Below, piece after piece: positions 61,701 to 64,000 of a stretch of 64,000 nucleotides of DNA. Below the pieces are notes generated by a model. The model saw only the letters and a program-made list of their open reading frames with translations. It did no database searches and was not told the origin of the DNA. The position numbers and the translations under genes are program-made. The DNA comes from JACKBJ01 sp964549495 (lineage in GTDB: Bacteria > Chloroflexota > Anaerolineae > Epilineales > Epilineaceae): positions 23,225-87,224 of the forward strand of contig CAZJWJ010000006.1 in assembly GCA_964549495.1 (NCBI GenBank), in the 5' to 3' direction. Positions within the stretch are counted from its first letter, which is position 1. Each line of letters begins with the position of its first letter.

Positions 61701-62286
61701 CCTGTCCACCTCGATGCAGCGCGAGACCCGCGGCGGCCGCAGCAAGCTCGAGGCGGCCCTGGACGCGGCCGGCCTCTTCGTGGCCCAGATGCGCCTGGAG
61801 CCGGACCCGCGGGGCCGCAGCGACCGCGTGGCGGTGGTCGGCTTCAACGACCGCGCCTGGCTGGCCACGGGCCTGACCCGCGACCCGGGCATCATCGGGG
61901 CGGCCATCGCCGGCCTGCCCGACGGCTCGGCCCAGGGCACGCGGCTCGACTTGGGCTTCCTCCAGGGCCAGGCGGCGCTGGATGCCGGCCCGCCGGCCGA
62001 GGGCAGCCAGCCCATCCTGATCCTCCTGACCGACGGCCTGCCCAACCGCGTCCCCACCCCCGAGGGCGGCGGCGGCCAGGAGGACACGGTCCTGGCCGCG
62101 GCCCAATCCGTCCGCGCCGCCGGTACCCGCGTCTTCACCATCGGCCTCGGCCAGCCCGAGGAGGTCCCGCGCGAGCTCCTCTCCCGCGCCGCCTCCGACC
62201 CGGCCGACTTCTTCTTCGCCCCGGACGGCGAGGACCTGGCGGCGATCTACCAGGCCATCGCGGGGAGGTTGGTCGGGTGTCCGTGA
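58747..62286 (+). CDS. Large secreted protein: duplicated propeller-like domain plus von Willebrand A
   Basis: 1179 residues; ATG with AAGGAGG upstream (the GTG at 58705 is less likely). Signal peptide 1-38. Two homologous halves (about 40-450 and 515-905) open with IDAACRGINPF and IEAACEGSDPF and share GSVYGLAYD/GTLYGMAYD. A Thr/Ala-rich low-complexity spacer (about 455-515) separates them. Then a Thr/Pro linker, IYLPLIYQRFC, and a vWA domain (MIDAS VIDLSTSM; LTDGLPNRVPTP). Paralogue, in its C-terminal part, of the gene at 34046. Predicted surface protein. Confidence 0.85.
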   Translation: MDPRPEPARPRRSILLLLMLGVASLAAALGAPAAPMRAADVDQIDAACRGINPFVAVSLIESHAEIEQAGAGGADAAAILAVRDDPADDPAEQMVLARRSQVGSVYGLAYDAGRRQLYASAFLRRSAPFGPAGTGAIYQIDLASEDVSPWLQIEAGEDPHDAKGDDLSAERWVGSRGLGDIEIDAEGDQLFAANLYDGRIHRHALADGRALGSFRNGGTDERWYHRARMFGLAYGEGWLYHGLVDISDGEDDRGPTAHVYRSRPDGSQMTEILSFRLNDHRPVWLPGWQEGAPILTDLELRPGGGLVVALRNRALDALPASAYGNTYILPLGQIVSAEPNEAGQLVVSEDLSAAEPANTGSLARLPGLDVLVSPVRAIGPSIPVGGPQRPNVPAVPSTRLSWLGLPNPHVLREEALSFQEGLTGAVATGDVEVLCATEPGLDPERGATATAEVGRAGTATVQVIETRAAATETAWAPTATAYATRFASTATAAAATATANAARIGTPAARNRGLIEAACEGSDPFYAIPRFAYSRDPFPVPGSAEAESPAILAFNRHGHKLTLAEQGQVGTLYGMAYDWRRGHIYAGSYHSVAGLVGPAGGGAIYRLDLETGLVGAWQLENTGPAIYQQQQPGGYVNSPWAGKVGWGDLEISEDGGSLFAVNLYDRHVYRFGLPDGQRLDRFAHGAQGEAWAITARPMGLGFREGRLYHGVVDTGELSGSPFEAKIYASLPDGSQMREVAKVELDYPLYAGTGRRWQAWSDAPNYNSPSALLSDIEFSDGGDMVLGLRDRSGDALFGLRGQGDVLLGRREGEGWRIQTVPEHYTDQHLYDESSLGALAPVPRLDQLVMSATAPEHPRSVGAAWLSHTTGSWLRGKTLVTNQQLVVAGLPIHRKFPGSLGDVELLCPPDELPPTPTPTATRTATPSPTDTPTATPTPTWTPSPAPTWTPSITPTSTPVPKPIYLPLIYQRFCVPYEARVDVVLVIDLSTSMQRETRGGRSKLEAALDAAGLFVAQMRLEPDPRGRSDRVAVVGFNDRAWLATGLTRDPGIIGAAIAGLPDGSAQGTRLDLGFLQGQAALDAGPPAEGSQPILILLTDGLPNRVPTPEGGGGQEDTVLAAAQSVRAAGTRVFTIGLGQPEEVPRELLSRAASDPADFFFAPDGEDLAAIYQAIAGRLVGCP

Positions 62287-62402
62287 CGCTCGCTTCATCC
62301 GAGGGGATGGACCGGCCTGTCACGGTCCGAAGGAAGGCACGTGTCGTGAGCTCAGGCGTTGGCATCGTACAACCGGAGCGATAGCAGTCATGGAGGAGTC
62401 CC

Positions 62403-62837
62403 GTGGGCTATGATCTGCACATCACGCGAAGATCAAGTTGGTCCGACGACGAAGGGCCCGAGATAGCTCTCGACGAGTGGAAGGCGTATCTTGCTGAAGA
62501 CAGCGAGTTCGATCACGAGGGCTTTGCTGAAGCTCAAACGCCCGAGGGCAGCGTCATTCGCATGGAGAGTGATGGGCTAGCTGTTTGGCGCGCGTACTCC
62601 GGTCACGAGCCTGACGGCAACAAGGCGTGGTTTGCATACCGAAGGGGCAATCTTGTAGTCAAGAACCCCGATGAGGAGATTCGCCGCAAGATGTACCAGG
62701 TCGCGGTCGCTCTAAACGCCCGAGTTCAGGGTGACGAGGGTGAGCTATACGATCCAGCTGGAGAGGAGTTGCCCACCGAAACCGTGGCAGGCTCCTCGGG
62801 ACACGATCGTCGCCCGTGGTGGAGATTCTGGCGCTGA
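62403..62837 (+). CDS. Small cytosolic protein of unknown function, immunity-like context
   Basis: 144 residues. It begins GYDLHITRRSSWSDDEGPEI, a pattern I associate with uncharacterised small proteins often found in polymorphic-toxin immunity arrays, and ends in an Arg/Trp-rich tail. GTG start with GGAGGAG upstream. GC content falls visibly from here to the window end. Function not known. Confidence 0.68.
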   Translation: MGYDLHITRRSSWSDDEGPEIALDEWKAYLAEDSEFDHEGFAEAQTPEGSVIRMESDGLAVWRAYSGHEPDGNKAWFAYRRGNLVVKNPDEEIRRKMYQVAVALNARVQGDEGELYDPAGEELPTETVAGSSGHDRRPWWRFWR

Positions 62838-62935
62838 TGGCGAGCTCCGCATTGGAGCGGACCGATGGGACGTGCACTGATGCTTCCTGAGATGATGTCG
62901 GCTAGCAGCCGCGCCATGCGGCGTTTGGCCGAAAC

Positions 62936-63307
62936 GTGAACAAGACAGCTTTCGAGCAAGCCGTAAAGCGAGACTTCAACTACCTTGTCGAACGGTACGG
63001 ATTTTCGATGCCGACGACCATCGATTACGGACGCGAAGTCTACGTGAAATTCAAGCGAGGCGCGCATGAGGTGTCAATTTCAATGGAGCACGGTAGCTGT
63101 CCCATAATCGAAATCTTCTATCCCGCTACGGGCACTGGGCTCGAGGCTACACCCTGGGCTGAAGAGGACGGAATACCAAGAACTCGAAGGTTTCCCCGCA
63201 TATCTAACGAGGCGAAGTGTCGTCAAGGAGAAGACTTGGCCGACAACTGCATTCAGAGAATGGCCGTGGAATTCGAAATGGTTGAGGTGGAATGGCTAAC
63301 GGCCTAA
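62936..63307 (+). CDS. Hypothetical protein in the low-GC right-edge cluster
   Basis: 123 residues, soluble, with beta-strand rich segments (EVYVKFKRGAHEVSISMEHG) and acidic residues. GTG start; no strong ribosome site. No family recognised. Codons are clearly less GC-rich than upstream genes, consistent with acquisition. It lies 98 bases after the previous gene. Confidence 0.6.
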   Translation: MNKTAFEQAVKRDFNYLVERYGFSMPTTIDYGREVYVKFKRGAHEVSISMEHGSCPIIEIFYPATGTGLEATPWAEEDGIPRTRRFPRISNEAKCRQGEDLADNCIQRMAVEFEMVEVEWLTA

Positions 63308-63368
63308 CGAGTTGTGCGGCATGGATGGGCTAGACAGAACCGTGGATTCCCAAGGTAGGCCGCACTCC

Positions 63369-64000
63369 ATGCAACCATCGCTGATTCTATGTATTCCGGG
63401 ACCCTGGGAGGATAGGGGCGCATTTCTTCGACGAGTGGTTGCCCTTGAACCGAAGCGATCTTTCATGTTCGCTGGTGCCGTCTTGGCTGACGTTGCCGGC
63501 AAGGATCACATTCCGCTGGATCTTGCCCCTGCCGATGCACGGATGATCGAAGCGTTTCAGTTGGCAGGCCAAGGATTGCTTTCGGTGCCCGATTTATCAG
63601 CGGTGAAAATGCACCGTTCAGTGGCTTACTTGCGCTTTCCGCTGGACGTTGCCGGTCAGCGAGAACGCATCGTGAGGTTCACCGATGCACTTCGCCGTCT
63701 CGGGGGCGCCGCCATCAAAGTCGAGTCCGCCGGTATCGCGCATTCTTGGGAGCGGTGGTCAGCTCTATTGGGCGGCTCGCCATTCGACTTGTACTGTGCC
63801 TTCGTCGTGCTAGTCAGCGATCGAGATCACTACTACTCATGTGGAATGCATCACTTTGGGTTGCCTGAGTGCGTCATCTCGAACTCGATTGCCCCAGAGG
63901 ACGCAGTCGATCTCATGAATCGCTTCAACTACTGGCAAATCGTGGAGCGTCCGGTCCTCGCTTCTGGGCATACCTTCAGCATCACGCCGGAAGCGAATCG
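63369..64000 (+). CDS. DUF4261-like protein, cut by the window end
   Basis: The frame is open from ATG 63369 to the last base (210 codons), so the 3' end is missing. Blocks such as YYSCGMHHFGLPECV and APEDAVDLMNRFNYWQIVE resemble DUF4261, a family found near type VI secretion and polymorphic toxin genes. Cytosolic, no signal. The exact family should be tested with the full-length protein. Confidence 0.65.
   Translation, partial: MQPSLILCIPGPWEDRGAFLRRVVALEPKRSFMFAGAVLADVAGKDHIPLDLAPADARMIEAFQLAGQGLLSVPDLSAVKMHRSVAYLRFPLDVAGQRERIVRFTDALRRLGGAAIKVESAGIAHSWERWSALLGGSPFDLYCAFVVLVSDRDHYYSCGMHHFGLPECVISNSIAPEDAVDLMNRFNYWQIVERPVLASGHTFSITPEAN

Noticed and set aside
63302..63368. GCCTAAC followed by a short palindromic-looking stretch, like an integron attC end
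   Set aside because: No GTTRRRY partner or imperfect hairpin of the right length was found; no integrase is visible.

Overview
The window is GC-rich, densely coded bacterial chromosome. It most likely comes from a member of the phylum Chloroflexota (Anaerolineae/Caldilineae-like). This rests on (i) a Sec-exported, lipoprotein-type clade II nitrous oxide reductase in a nosZ-(nosB)-nosD-nosF-nosY-nosL cluster, (ii) many secreted proteins with Pro/Thr-rich linkers followed by a [YF]LP[LIW] element, which I associate with this phylum, and (iii) a HerA-NurA-Mre11-like DNA-end processing operon. No rRNA, tRNA, CRISPR array, insertion sequence or prophage gene was recognised. The phylum call is an inference, not a database result.

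Layout. 1-12.5 kb: the tail of a secreted protein, a membrane protein, a thioredoxin-TPR protein, a VOC protein, an LVIVD propeller, a rhomboid protease, a HAD 5'-nucleotidase, a discoidin-domain secreted protein, a thiolase and an APH-like kinase. 12.7-21.8 kb: a small secreted protein, the minus-strand run xseB-xseA-Mre11-like-HerA-NurA, an M24 peptidase and small proteins. 21.9-36.4 kb: a Uma2 protein, a band-7 protein, two ICMT-like membrane methyltransferases, a block of large secreted vWA, propeller and repeat proteins, and a Crp/Fnr regulator.

36.5-55.2 kb is the core of the window, a nitrogen-oxide respiration island. The minus strand carries an octaheme HAO-like cytochrome, cytochrome b and a Rieske protein. 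Divergently on the plus strand lie a DUF1858-SCO fusion, nosZ, a NosB-like membrane protein, nosD, nosF, nosY, nosL, a lipoprotein cytochrome c, and a three-gene heme-copper oxidase. The catalytic subunit of that oxidase has Gln where oxygen reductases have the cross-linked Tyr, so it is predicted to be an NO reductase. A ctaG copper-assembly gene and a large FG-GAP/UnbV/thioredoxin lipoprotein gene follow. The last is interrupted by an in-frame TGA with a SECIS-like hairpin just downstream. A perfect TTG-N8-CAA palindrome in the divergent Rieske/SCO promoter region is a candidate site for the nearby Crp/Fnr protein. Together the genes suggest electron flow from quinol through the Rieske/b/multiheme complex and cytochrome c to NO and N2O reduction, with dedicated copper delivery (SCO, NosL, NosDFY, CtaG).

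55.2-64 kb: a DUF5661 protein, a VapBC-type toxin-antitoxin pair, two more large secreted proteins paralogous to those at 29-35 kb, and a visibly less GC-rich right edge with three small cytosolic genes (one resembling DUF4261, cut by the window end) that look like acquired accessory genes.
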